Made by a program: the position numbers and the translations under genes. Positions 27,817 through 36,604 of a stretch of DNA of 64,000 nucleotides are shown here, in pieces. A model generated the notes under the pieces. It made no database searches. It had not been told where the DNA came from and saw nothing but the letters and a program-made list of their open reading frames with translations. The DNA is from Paractinoplanes deccanensis. Its GTDB lineage: Bacteria; Actinomycetota; Actinomycetes; Mycobacteriales; Micromonosporaceae. Location: assembly GCF_016862115.1 (NCBI RefSeq), contig NZ_BOMI01000117.1:1-64000 (forward strand). Reading direction: 5' to 3'. Positions within the stretch are counted from its first letter, which is position 1. The number at the start of each line of letters is the position of its first letter.

Positions 27817-29616
27817 TCAGGGCGTCACGATCGGGAACGCCGGATCCGGCTCGTCGAGCAGCTCCACGAGCAGCTGGAGCACCTTGGGGTCGCCCTCGGT
27901 CTCCACGCCCTCGAGGCCGCGGCCGGCCAGGATGCCGAGCAGCTGCGGCTTCGTCAGGGCGAGCCGCAGATCGGCGCCGGCGGACGGTTCCGCCGGCCAG
28001 TGGATCAGCGCGCCGTTCGACAGCGTCATCCGGTACGCCGTACCGAGATCGGTGAAGCGCCAGTCGATGGTCAGCGACGCCGACCACGCGCGGGGCCCGT
28101 TCACCCGCACCGCGATCGAGTCGAAGAGCTGCTCGATCGTGAGCGCGTGCGCCATGCCGGAGGCGCTCACCCAGTCGTCGCCCATCGAGACCCCGTCGCG
28201 CAGCTCCTGCGCCCCGGTCAGGTAGAAGTTGCGCCACGTGCCGCTCTCCGCGCCGAAGCCGAGCCGCTCGTACACCTCGGCGAGCAGCGCCTTGGCCGCC
28301 GCGTGCGAGGGCTCGGCGAACACCGCGTGGTTGAGCAGCTGGGCCGCGAAGCGCAGGTCGCCCGCGTCCACGTACCCCCGGGCCTTGGCCACCACCTCGC
28401 CGGCGCCGCCCATGCAGTCCACGTAGCGCCGGGCCGACTCCACCGGCGGATGCTCCCACAGGTGCGCCGGGTTGCCGTCGAACCAGCCCAGATAGCGCTG
28501 ACAGATCGCCTTGACGTTGTGGCTGACCGAGCCGTAGTAGCCGCGCGCGTGCCACGCCCCCGCCAGCTCCGGCGGCAGCTCGATCGTCTCGGCGATCTCG
28601 GCGCCGGTCAGCCCCTGGTTGAGCATGCGCAGGGTCTGGTCGTGGAGGTACGCGTACAGATCGCGCTGTTGCGCCAGGAACGTGCCGATCCGCTCGCGTC
28701 CCCACGTCGGCCAGTGATGCGAGGCGAACAGGACGTCCGCCCGGTCCGCGAACAGCGTCCGGGCCTCGTTGAGGTAGCGGGACCACATCCGCGCGTCCCG
28801 GACCACCGCGCCGCGCAGCGTCAGCACATTGTGCAGGTTGTGGGTCGCGTTCTCGGCCATGCACAGCGCCGCCCGGTCCGGGAAGAAGAAGTTCATCTCG
28901 GCGGGCGCCTCGGTGTTCGGCGTGACCTGGAAGACGATGCGGACGCCGTCGACCACCTCCTCCTGGCCGGTGTGCGTGATGTCCACGGTCGGCGCCAGCA
29001 GGGTGACCTCGCCGGTGGACGCGGTCTGGCCGAGCCCGGTGCCGATCAGGCCGCGCGCGTCGCGGGGGAGCGGGCTGCCGGTGTGGAACATGCCGCGGCG
29101 CAGCATCGCCGTGCCGGCGTACACGTTCTCGGCCACCGCGTGCTCGAGGAAGCCCTCCGGCGCCAGGATCGGCACGTCACCCTCGACGACGCCGGCCACC
29201 CCGCCGAAGTGGTCGATGTGCGAGTGCGTGTAGATGACGCCGGTGACCGGCCGGTCGCCGCGGTGGTCGCGGTAGAGCCGCAGCGCCGCGGCCGCGACCT
29301 CCTTCGACACCAGCGGGTCGATGACGATGACCCCGGTGTCGCCCTCGACCAGCGTCATGTTCGACAGGTCGAGGCCGCGCACCTGGTAGATGCCGGCGGT
29401 GACCTCGTACAGCCCGTGCTTGGCGCAGAGCTGCGACTGTCTCCACAGGCTGGGGTTCGCCGTGTCCGGGCACGGCCCGTCGAGGAAGCCGAAGGAGTCG
29501 TTGTCCCAGACCGTCCGGCCCTCGGCGTTCGTCACCACGCAGGGGTCCAGCCCGCCGATCCGGCCGCGGTCGGCGTCGTCGAAGTCCGTCCGGTCGTCGT
29601 ATCGCAGATCGCTCAT
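27817..29616 (-). CDS. Alkylsulfatase (SdsA1-type metallo-beta-lactamase fold)
   Basis: 599 residues from ATG 29616. An N-terminal MBL domain contains the zinc motif HSHIDHFGG at about 130-138 and ASHHWPTWG later. An alkyl-sulfatase dimerisation domain (helical, around HLWEHPPVESARRYVDCMGG) and a C-terminal SCP2-like lipid-binding domain (from about 480) follow. This three-domain order and length match linear alkylsulfatases that cleave detergents such as dodecyl sulfate. No signal peptide was found, unlike secreted Pseudomonas SdsA1, so it may be cytoplasmic. It stands alone, convergent to the xylanase gene. Confidence 0.88.
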   Translation of the reverse strand: MSDLRYDDRTDFDDADRGRIGGLDPCVVTNAEGRTVWDNDSFGFLDGPCPDTANPSLWRQSQLCAKHGLYEVTAGIYQVRGLDLSNMTLVEGDTGVIVIDPLVSKEVAAAALRLYRDHRGDRPVTGVIYTHSHIDHFGGVAGVVEGDVPILAPEGFLEHAVAENVYAGTAMLRRGMFHTGSPLPRDARGLIGTGLGQTASTGEVTLLAPTVDITHTGQEEVVDGVRIVFQVTPNTEAPAEMNFFFPDRAALCMAENATHNLHNVLTLRGAVVRDARMWSRYLNEARTLFADRADVLFASHHWPTWGRERIGTFLAQQRDLYAYLHDQTLRMLNQGLTGAEIAETIELPPELAGAWHARGYYGSVSHNVKAICQRYLGWFDGNPAHLWEHPPVESARRYVDCMGGAGEVVAKARGYVDAGDLRFAAQLLNHAVFAEPSHAAAKALLAEVYERLGFGAESGTWRNFYLTGAQELRDGVSMGDDWVSASGMAHALTIEQLFDSIAVRVNGPRAWSASLTIDWRFTDLGTAYRMTLSNGALIHWPAEPSAGADLRLALTKPQLLGILAGRGLEGVETEGDPKVLQLLVELLDEPDPAFPIVTP

Positions 29617-29650
29617 GCCGCCAGCGTCGCCGCGACGGCGCGGACGGGCT

Positions 29651-30241
29651 TCACCCAGCGGGGGTGAGACGCCCGCCGGCCTCCGTGTAGGTCTCACCGG
29701 TCTCGGGGCAGACCCACGTGCCGTCGCCCTTGCTCTCCAGCGGCCGCCCGGCCCGGCCGACCCAGCCGACGCGGCGGGCGGGCACCCCGACCACGAGCGC
29801 GAAGTCGGGCACGTCCTTGGTGACGACCGCCCCGGCGGCCACGAGCGCCCAGCGACCCACGGTCACCGGCGCCACGCACACCGCGCGAGCGCCGATGGCG
29901 GCGCCCTCACCGATCGTCACGCCGACCGCGTGCCAGTCGTCACCGGTCTTCAGCCGGCCGTCGGGCGTGACGGCGCGCGGATACTCGTCGTTCGTCAGCA
30001 CGGCGGCCGGGCCGATGAAGACGCCGTCGGCGAGGCGGGCCGGCTCGTAGACCAGCGCGTGGTTCTGCAGCTTGACGTTGTCGCCGATCACGACGCCGGG
30101 ACCCACGTACGCCCCGCGGCCGACGTTGCAATTGCTGCCGAGCACGGCATCTTCCCGGATCTGCGCGAGATGCCAGATTCGGGTGCCTTCGCCGATCTTG
30201 GCACGGTCATCGACATCCGCCGTGGGCGCAACCTGACTCAT
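29651..30241 (-). CDS. WbpD-like N-acetyltransferase (left-handed beta-helix)
   Basis: 196 residues from ATG 30241. Repeated hexapeptides ([LIV]Gxxxx: GEGTRIWHLAQIREDAVLG, VGPGVVIGDNVKLQ, IGEGAAIGARAVCVAP, VAAGAVVTKDVP) form a trimeric beta-helix. The opening ADVDDRAKIGEGTRIWH and NDEYPRAV patterns match WbpD-type enzymes that acetylate the 3-amino group of UDP-2-acetamido-3-amino-glucuronate. A C-terminal CPETGETY tail with one Cys is retained. It is divergent from the operon encoding the dehydrogenase and aminotransferases of that type of pathway and likely belongs to it. Confidence 0.82.
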   Translation of the reverse strand: MSQVAPTADVDDRAKIGEGTRIWHLAQIREDAVLGSNCNVGRGAYVGPGVVIGDNVKLQNHALVYEPARLADGVFIGPAAVLTNDEYPRAVTPDGRLKTGDDWHAVGVTIGEGAAIGARAVCVAPVTVGRWALVAAGAVVTKDVPDFALVVGVPARRVGWVGRAGRPLESKGDGTWVCPETGETYTEAGGRLTPAG

Positions 30242-30480
30242 AGCGGGCCAGACTAGCGGCCGGGAAACAAGAAAAGGTGTCGCGAAATCGACCCGGCGGC
30301 CCATTGTGCCCGATGGTCGTCGTCCACTTTGACCGAGAGTCGGGGAGGCTCGACCGAACGTACCGGCGGCCCCTCCCGGCCTCGGCCGGAATTCCGCCCA
30401 CCCCCTTCCGGCGGGTGCGCCGGGATCGATAGCTTCCGGCACGGCACTACTTTCCGCCGTCCACCGTGCAACCGGAACGG

Positions 30481-31539
30481 ATGTCCGTGACTACTCCTAT
30501 CGGTATCGCCGTCGTCGGGGCCGGGTACTGGGGCCCCAACCTCGTCCGCAACTTCCAGGCCGTGCCCGCCTTCCGGCTGCGCTGGCTCTGCGACCTCGAC
30601 GTCGACCGGGCCCGCCGGGTCCTCGGCGACTACTCGACCGTCCAGGTCACCGCCGACCTCGACGAGGTGCTCGCCGACCCCGAGGTTCAGGCCGTCGCCA
30701 TCGCCACGCCGGCCGGCACTCACCTGCCGGTCGCCATGGCGGCACTGCGAGCCGGTAAGCACGTCCTCGTGGAGAAGCCACTGGCCGCGACGTACGAAGA
30801 GGGCCGCACCCTGGTCGAGGAGGCGGACCGCCGCGGCCTGACCCTGATGTGCGACCACACCTACTGCTACACGCCGGCCGTGCTGCGCATCCGCGAGCTG
30901 CTGCACTCGGGCGAGCTGGGCGAGCTGCACTTCCTCGACTCGGTGCGCATCAACCTGGGCCTGGTCCAGCGCGACATCGACGTGGTGTGGGACCTGGCGC
31001 CCCACGATCTGTCCATTCTCGACTTCGTGCTGCCCGGCAACGTTCGCCCGGTCGCCGTCGCGGCGCACGGAGCGGACGGTATCGGTGCGGGCCGGGCATG
31101 CGTGGCATACCTGACGCTGGAGCTCAGCAACGGCGCGATCGCCCACATCCACGTCAACTGGCTGTCGCCGGTCAAAATCCGTACCGCCATCTTCGGCGGG
31201 TCCAAGCGGACGCTCGTGTGGGACGACCTCAACCCCAGCCAGCGGGTCGCCATCTACGACCGCGGCGTCGACGTGGCCTCGCCCGAGGAGCTCGGCGACG
31301 AGCAGCGCCGCGACATCCTCGTCTCCTACCGCTCCGGCGACATGGTCGCGCCGGCGCTGACCGAGCGCGAGGCGCTGCGCACGATGGTCGAGGAGTACGG
31401 GCGGGCCATCACCACCGGCGAGCCGGCGCTGACCGACGGCCGTTCCGGACTGCGGGTCCTCGAAATCCTCCAGGCCGCGTCTCGTAGCCTGGCCGAGGGC
31501 GGAACGATGATCAAACTCGATGAAGGGCACATGGCGTGA
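30481..31539 (+). CDS. Gfo/Idh/MocA-family sugar dehydrogenase (WbpB-like)
   Basis: 352 residues from ATG 30481; a GTG at 30466 would add five residues. The Rossmann loop GAGYWGPNL lies near 13-21, the family signature EKPLA near 98, and the C-terminal beta-sheet domain contains WDLAPHDLSIL and HVNWLSPVKIR. It would oxidise a UDP-sugar at C3 using NAD, as WbpB does for UDP-GlcNAc-uronate, creating the ketone for the downstream aminotransferase. A TACTTT box at 30448-30453 could be the promoter. First gene of an eight-gene operon extending to 38681. Confidence 0.82.
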   Translation: MSVTTPIGIAVVGAGYWGPNLVRNFQAVPAFRLRWLCDLDVDRARRVLGDYSTVQVTADLDEVLADPEVQAVAIATPAGTHLPVAMAALRAGKHVLVEKPLAATYEEGRTLVEEADRRGLTLMCDHTYCYTPAVLRIRELLHSGELGELHFLDSVRINLGLVQRDIDVVWDLAPHDLSILDFVLPGNVRPVAVAAHGADGIGAGRACVAYLTLELSNGAIAHIHVNWLSPVKIRTAIFGGSKRTLVWDDLNPSQRVAIYDRGVDVASPEELGDEQRRDILVSYRSGDMVAPALTEREALRTMVEEYGRAITTGEPALTDGRSGLRVLEILQAASRSLAEGGTMIKLDEGHMA

Positions 31540-32501
31540 CGGGCGTACAGATCGAGGGCGCGCGCGCCCTCGTCACGGGCGGGGCGGGCACCATCGGCTC
31601 GCACGTCGTCGACGAGCTGGTCCGCGGCGGCGCCGCGGAGATCGTGGTGCTGGACAACTTCGTGCGCGGCCGGCGGGAGAACCTGGCCTGGGCGCTCGAG
31701 AACGGGCCGGTCGAGCTGGTCGAGGGCGACATCCGCGACGTCGCCCTGGTCAAGCGGGTGACCGCCGGCAAGGACCTGGTGTTCCACCTCGCCGCCATCC
31801 GCATCACGCAGTGCGCCGAGGAGCCGCGGCTCGCCAACGAGGTGCTCGTCGACGGCACCTTCAACGTCGTCGAGGCCGCGGCCGAGGCGGACGTCAAGAA
31901 GCTCATCGCCTCCTCGTCGGCCTCCGTCTACGGCCTGGCCGAGGAATTCCCGACCACCGAGCGCCACCACCCGTACAACAACGACACGTTCTACGGCGCG
32001 GCCAAGGCGTTCAACGAGGCGACCCTGCGCAGCTTCCACGCGATGAAGGGCCTCGACTACGTCGCGCTGCGCTACTTCAACGTGTACGGCCCGCGGATGG
32101 ACATCTACGGCCTCTACACCGAGGTGCTCATCCGCTGGATGGAGCGCATCGAGTCGGGCACGCCGCCGCTGATCCTCGGCGACGGCCTCGCGACGATGGA
32201 CTTCGTCCACGTGGCCGACATCGCCCGCGCCAACATCCTGGCCGCCCGCGCCGACGTGACCGACGAGGTCTTCAACATCGCCAGCGGCACCGAGACCAGC
32301 CTGCGCGACCTCGCCGCCGCGCTGAGCGAGGTCATGAAGAGCGACCTGGAGCCCGAGTTCGGCCCGGCCCGCGCGGTCAACGGCGTCACCCGGCGCCTCG
32401 CCGACACCAGCGCCGCCGCCGACAAGCTCGGCTTCCGCGCGGAGCTGTCGCTGCACGAGGGCCTGCAGGGGCTCGTGGACTGGTGGCGGTCGTCAAAGTG
32501 A
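31536..32501 (+). CDS. NAD-dependent epimerase/dehydratase (nucleotide-sugar SDR)
   Basis: 321 residues from GTG 31536, overlapping the previous stop by four bases. The Rossmann loop GGAGTIGSH (about 15-23), the HLAA motif, a serine-rich SSSASVYG segment and the catalytic YGAAK (Tyr-x3-Lys) define an extended SDR. RYFNVYGPRMD and DFVHVADIARA are typical of UDP-glucose 4-epimerase/UDP-GlcNAc epimerase-like enzymes. It acts on a UDP- or dTDP-sugar precursor for the surface polysaccharide. Confidence 0.83.
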   Translation: MTGVQIEGARALVTGGAGTIGSHVVDELVRGGAAEIVVLDNFVRGRRENLAWALENGPVELVEGDIRDVALVKRVTAGKDLVFHLAAIRITQCAEEPRLANEVLVDGTFNVVEAAAEADVKKLIASSSASVYGLAEEFPTTERHHPYNNDTFYGAAKAFNEATLRSFHAMKGLDYVALRYFNVYGPRMDIYGLYTEVLIRWMERIESGTPPLILGDGLATMDFVHVADIARANILAARADVTDEVFNIASGTETSLRDLAAALSEVMKSDLEPEFGPARAVNGVTRRLADTSAAADKLGFRAELSLHEGLQGLVDWWRSSK

Positions 32502-33625
32502 TCCCCGTGATGATTCCCCAGCTGGGAGAGGAAGAAGCTCAGGCCGCGGCCGAGGCGGTCCGCTCCGGCTGGGTCGCCCAGGGGCCGCGCGTCGCCCGCT
32601 TCGAGCAGGAGTTCGCGACCACCGTCGGCGCCTCGCACGGCGTCGCGGTCAGCTCCTGCACGACCGCCCTGCACCTCGCCCTCGTGGTGCTCGACATCAA
32701 GCCCGGTGACGAGGTCGTCGTCCCGTCGCTGTCGTTCATCGCCACGGCCAACGCGGTCCGCTACGTGGGCGCGACGCCCGTCTTCGCCGACGTCGACCTG
32801 GCCACGGGCAACCTCACGGTCGAGACGGTCGACGCCGTGCGCACCGCACGCACCCGCGCGGTTATCGCGGTGCACCAGGGCGGCGTCCCGTTCGACACGG
32901 CTGCCCTGCGCAAGGCCGCCGACGGCTGGGGTGTCGCGCTTGTCGAGGACGCCGCCTGCGCGGCCGGCGCCACCGCGTACGGCCAGCCCGCCGGCACCGG
33001 CGCGGCCCTCGCCGCCTGGTCGTTCCACCCCCGCAAGCTCATCACCACCGGCGAGGGCGGCATGGTGACGCTCGACGACGCCGACCGGGCCGTGCGCCTG
33101 CGCCGGCTGCGCGAGCACGGCATGAACGTCTCCGCCGCCGACCGGCACGCGAGCGCCCAGCCGGTGCTCGAGGCCTACCTGGAGACCGCCTACAACTACC
33201 GGATGACCGACATCCAGGCGGCGGTCGGGCTCGTGCAGCTCGGCCGGCTGCCCGGCCTGGTCGCCGACCGGCGGGCCAAGGCGGCGCGCTACCAGGAGCT
33301 GCTCGCGGACATCGACGGTCTGGTGCCTGTGCGTGACCCCGCCTACGGCCAGACCAACTACCAGTCGTTCTGGGTGCTCATCAACCCGTCGTACGGCACG
33401 AGCCGCGACGACGTGCTGGCCGAGCTGGCCCGCCGCGGCGTGTCGGCCCGGCGCGGCATCATGGCCGCCCACCTCGAGCCCGCCTACGAGGGTGTCGAGC
33501 ACGCGCCGCTGCCGGTGACCGAGCGCATCACCCGCGACTCGCTCATCCTGCCCCTGCACCACGCGCTGACCACCGACGACCAGGACCATATCGTCGGCGT
33601 GCTGCGCGACCTGGCCAGGCCGTGA
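32498..33625 (+). CDS. DegT/DnrJ/EryC1 sugar aminotransferase 1
   Basis: 375 residues from GTG 32498, chosen because its GTGA overlap with the previous gene repeats the pattern of this operon; GTG 32483 is an alternative. PLP-enzyme features: SSCTTALHLAL near residue 50, the EDAACAAGA segment, and the Lys that binds PLP in SFHPRKLITTGEGGM. It transfers an amino group to a keto-sugar nucleotide. A second DegT enzyme follows two genes later, so two amino positions may be built. Confidence 0.85.
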   Translation: MIPVMIPQLGEEEAQAAAEAVRSGWVAQGPRVARFEQEFATTVGASHGVAVSSCTTALHLALVVLDIKPGDEVVVPSLSFIATANAVRYVGATPVFADVDLATGNLTVETVDAVRTARTRAVIAVHQGGVPFDTAALRKAADGWGVALVEDAACAAGATAYGQPAGTGAALAAWSFHPRKLITTGEGGMVTLDDADRAVRLRRLREHGMNVSAADRHASAQPVLEAYLETAYNYRMTDIQAAVGLVQLGRLPGLVADRRAKAARYQELLADIDGLVPVRDPAYGQTNYQSFWVLINPSYGTSRDDVLAELARRGVSARRGIMAAHLEPAYEGVEHAPLPVTERITRDSLILPLHHALTTDDQDHIVGVLRDLARP

Positions 33626-34251
33626 CGGACCTCGTCATCGTCGGCGCGGGCGGCTTCGCGCGGGAGACCGCGTCGGCCGCCCGCGACACCTGGAACGTCC
33701 TCGGCTTCCTCGACGACGATCCGGCCCTGCACGGCACCGTCCGATCCGGCCTGCCGATCCTGGGCGGCACCGAGCGGGTCCACGAGACGGACGCGGCGGT
33801 CGTGGTCTGCGTGGGCAATCCGCGCAACTTCACCGCCCGCAAGCAGATCGTCGAGCGTCTCGGCCTGCCCGCGGAGCGGTACGCGACGGTCGTGCACCCG
33901 CTCGCGTCGGTCGGCGCGGGCAGCGTCCTCGGCCCCGGCACCGTGCTGCTCGCCGGCACGGTGCTCACCGCCGACGTCGCCGTCGGGTCGCACGTCGCGG
34001 TCATGCCGCAGGCCGTGCTCACCCACGACGACCGGGTCGGCGACTACTGCACCATCGCCTCCGGCGTGCGCCTCGGCGGCGGCGCGGTGCTCGACGAGGG
34101 CGCGTACGCCGGCTCGGGCGCCCTCATCCGCGAGGGCGTCAAGGTCGGCGCCTGGTCTCTCGTCGGCATGGGGTCGGTCGTGCTGCACGACGTGCCCGCC
34201 GGTGAGGTCTGGGCCGGCAACCCGGCCCGCCTGATCCGTCCCCTTTCCTAG
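33622..34251 (+). CDS. NeuD/PglD-type sugar O/N-acyltransferase
   Basis: 209 residues from GTG 33622 (GTGA overlap). An N-terminal Rossmann-like domain begins DLVIVGAGGFARETASAA, and FLDDDPALHG follows, as in PglD/NeuD UDP-sugar acetyltransferases. The C-terminal part is a left-handed beta-helix with hexapeptides VGAGSVLGPG, VAVGSHVAVM, TIASGVRLGGGAVL and the catalytic-region His in VLTHDDRVGD. It likely acetylates the amino sugar made by the aminotransferase just upstream, using acetyl-CoA. Confidence 0.83.
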   Translation: MTDLVIVGAGGFARETASAARDTWNVLGFLDDDPALHGTVRSGLPILGGTERVHETDAAVVVCVGNPRNFTARKQIVERLGLPAERYATVVHPLASVGAGSVLGPGTVLLAGTVLTADVAVGSHVAVMPQAVLTHDDRVGDYCTIASGVRLGGGAVLDEGAYAGSGALIREGVKVGAWSLVGMGSVVLHDVPAGEVWAGNPARLIRPLS

Positions 34252-34263
34252 GAGTTGAAAAGC

Positions 34264-35352
34264 ATGTCCCGGATCCCGCTCGTCGACCTCGCCGCCGCCC
34301 ACGCCGAGGTGGCCGAGGAGGTCGAGGCCGGCTTCAAGCGCGTCATCGCCGAGACCGCGTTCGTCGGCGGCGCCGAGGTGGCCGCGTTCGAGCAGGAGTA
34401 CGCCGCCTTCTCCGGCCTGGCGCACTGCGTCGGCGTGGCCAACGGCACCGACGCGCTCGAGCTCGCCCTGCGCGCCGTCGGCGTCGGCCCCGGCACCGAG
34501 GTCATCCTGCCGGCGAACACCTTCATCGCCACGGCCGAGGCGGTCGCCCGCTGCGGCGCGAAGGTCGTGCTCGTCGACTGCGACCCCCGCACCTACCTGA
34601 TCGACACCGAGGCCGCCCTCGCGGCCGTCACCCCGGCCACCAAGGCCATCGCGCCCGTGCACCTCTACGGCCAGATGGCCGAGGTCGAGCGCCTCGCCGA
34701 GGCCGGCGTCGCCATCGTCGAGGACGCCGCCCAGTGCCAGGGCGCGACCCGCCACGGCCGCGCCGCGGGCGCCGGCGGCATCGCCGCGACCAGCTTCTAC
34801 CCCGGCAAGAACCTCGGCGCGTACGGCGACGCGGGCGCCGTGGTGACCGACACCGAGGAGCTCGCCACCACCGTCCGCACCCTCGGCAGCCACGGCGGCC
34901 TGCGCAAGTACCACCACGACCTGATCGGCGTGAACAGCCGCCTCGACGGCCTCCAGGCGGTCGTGCTCCGCGCCAAGCTGGCCCGCCTCGCCGACTGGAA
35001 CGACCGCCGGCGCGCCGCCGCGGCCCGCTACCACGAGCTGCTCGCCGACCTCGACGTCGTGCTCCCCGAGACCCTCGACGGCAACGAGCACGTCTGGCAC
35101 ATCTACTGCGTGCGGGTGCCGGGCGGCCGCCGCGACGCGGTGCTCGAGCGCCTCAACGCGGCCGGCGTCGGCGCGGGCATCCACTACCCGATCCCGGTGC
35201 ACAAGACCGGCGCCTTCGCCCACCTGGGCGGATCGTTCCCGAACGCCGAGACGGTGGCTCCCGAGATCCTGTCCCTGCCGATCTATCCGCAGATCACGCC
35301 CGCCCAGCAGGCCCGGGTGGCCGAGGCCCTCGCCGCGGCGCTGGCCGCCTGA
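34264..35352 (+). CDS. DegT/DnrJ/EryC1 sugar aminotransferase 2 (WbpE-like)
   Basis: 362 residues from ATG 34264; AGGAG at 34250 gives a good spacing, so the in-frame TTG at 34255 is less likely. GVANGTDALELALRAVG, the TFIATAEAVAR region, VEDAAQCQGA and the PLP Lys in SFYPGKNLGAYGD are diagnostic. The group closest in pattern is WbpE/FdtB/QdtB, aminotransferases acting at C3 of UDP- or dTDP-keto sugars. With the dehydrogenase (30481-31539) and the WbpD-like acetylase (29651-30241) it completes a plausible 2,3-diacetamido-sugar branch. Confidence 0.85.
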   Translation: MSRIPLVDLAAAHAEVAEEVEAGFKRVIAETAFVGGAEVAAFEQEYAAFSGLAHCVGVANGTDALELALRAVGVGPGTEVILPANTFIATAEAVARCGAKVVLVDCDPRTYLIDTEAALAAVTPATKAIAPVHLYGQMAEVERLAEAGVAIVEDAAQCQGATRHGRAAGAGGIAATSFYPGKNLGAYGDAGAVVTDTEELATTVRTLGSHGGLRKYHHDLIGVNSRLDGLQAVVLRAKLARLADWNDRRRAAAARYHELLADLDVVLPETLDGNEHVWHIYCVRVPGGRRDAVLERLNAAGVGAGIHYPIPVHKTGAFAHLGGSFPNAETVAPEILSLPIYPQITPAQQARVAEALAAALAA

Positions 35353-35353
35353 C

Positions 35354-36604
35354 ATGTACGTCTCCCTGCGCGACCGGCCCGGCGCCGACAAGGCACCGGG
35401 CCCCGGCAGCACCGTCGTCAAACGCGTCTCGACGACAGTGCTGCTGCTCGGCACCGTCAGCCTGCTGACCGACGTCTCCTCCGAGATGGTGGCGTCGGTC
35501 CTGCCGCTGTACCTCACCGCGGCGGTCGGTCTGAGCCCGGTCGCGTACGGCTTCCTGGACGGCATGTACCAGGGCGTCAGCGCCGTCGTCCGCATCGCCG
35601 GCGGCTACGCGGGCGACCGCGGCGGCCAGCCCAAGTGGGTCGCGGTGCTCGGCTACGGCGCGTCCGCGGTCAGCCGCATCCTGATGCTGCCGGCCGCCGG
35701 CTTCGCCGCCATCACGGCGGTCGTGACCGGCGACCGGCTCGGCAAGGGCCTGCGCACGGCGCCACGCGACGCGCTCATCGCCGAGGCGTCCGATCCGAGC
35801 ATGCTGGGCCGGTCGTTCGGGGTGCACCGCGCGCTCGACACGGTCGGCGCCGCGCTCGGCCCCGTGGTGGCGTTCGCGCTCCTCGCCTCGGTGCCCGGCA
35901 GCTACGACTCCATCTTCGTGGTGTCCTTCGCGGTGGCCCTGGTCGGCCTGGCCGTGCTGGTCCTCTTCGTGCCGAATCTGCGCACGTCGACCGGGGCGGT
36001 CCGGGTCGGACTGCGCCGCGTCCTCCGCGAGATCGGCGGCCGCCGGCTGCGGCGGCCGCTCATCGCCGCTGCGGTGCTCGGCCTGCTCACCGTCGGCGAC
36101 GGGTTCCTCTACCTGTCGCTGCAGGACCGTGACGACATCGCGGCGCAATACTTCCCCCTGCTGTACGTGGGCACGAACATCGCCTACCTCGCGCTCGCCG
36201 TGCCGCTGGGCCGGCTGTCGGACCGGGTGGGGCGGGGCCGCGTGCTCGTGGCCGGCCACGGCGCGCTGCTGGCGTGCTACCTGCTGGCAGCGCTCCCGGC
36301 CGGCGGGATCGGGCTCACCGTGAGCGTCCTGCTGCTGCTCGGCGTGTTCTACGCCGCCACCGACGGTGTCCTTCCGGCCCTGATCAGCCGCCTGGTGTCC
36401 GCCGAGACACGGGGCAGCGGCATCGCGGCGGCCCAGACCGTCGTGGCGCTCGCCCGGTTTGCCTCGTCCGTGCTGTTCGGTCTCCTGTGGGCCGTGCAGG
36501 GTCCCGGCCGCTCCCTGGTGCTCTTCGCGGTTCTGCTGGCCGCGGCGGTGCCGGTCGCGGCTTGGCTGTTGCGCGGCATCGACCGGGCCGAGGCCGCCGC
36601 GTGA
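35354..36604 (+). CDS. MFS transporter in polysaccharide operon
   Basis: 416 residues from ATG 35354, one base after the previous stop. Twelve helices are expected; motif A-like GYAGDRGGQPKW follows helix 2, and a GKGLRTAPRDALIAE loop follows helix 4, a signature of a subgroup of MFS exporters found in actinobacterial surface-sugar clusters. The substrate is not known. Because no Wzx flippase is recognisable in the locus, export of a glycan precursor is a possible but unproven role. Confidence 0.78.
   Translation: MYVSLRDRPGADKAPGPGSTVVKRVSTTVLLLGTVSLLTDVSSEMVASVLPLYLTAAVGLSPVAYGFLDGMYQGVSAVVRIAGGYAGDRGGQPKWVAVLGYGASAVSRILMLPAAGFAAITAVVTGDRLGKGLRTAPRDALIAEASDPSMLGRSFGVHRALDTVGAALGPVVAFALLASVPGSYDSIFVVSFAVALVGLAVLVLFVPNLRTSTGAVRVGLRRVLREIGGRRLRRPLIAAAVLGLLTVGDGFLYLSLQDRDDIAAQYFPLLYVGTNIAYLALAVPLGRLSDRVGRGRVLVAGHGALLACYLLAALPAGGIGLTVSVLLLLGVFYAATDGVLPALISRLVSAETRGSGIAAAQTVVALARFASSVLFGLLWAVQGPGRSLVLFAVLLAAAVPVAAWLLRGIDRAEAAA

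Noticed and set aside
35354-36604. MFS gene considered as a Wzx flippase
   Set aside because: Motif A and the GKGLRTAPRDAL loop mark it as MFS rather than MOP family; an analogous role remains possible but is not shown.
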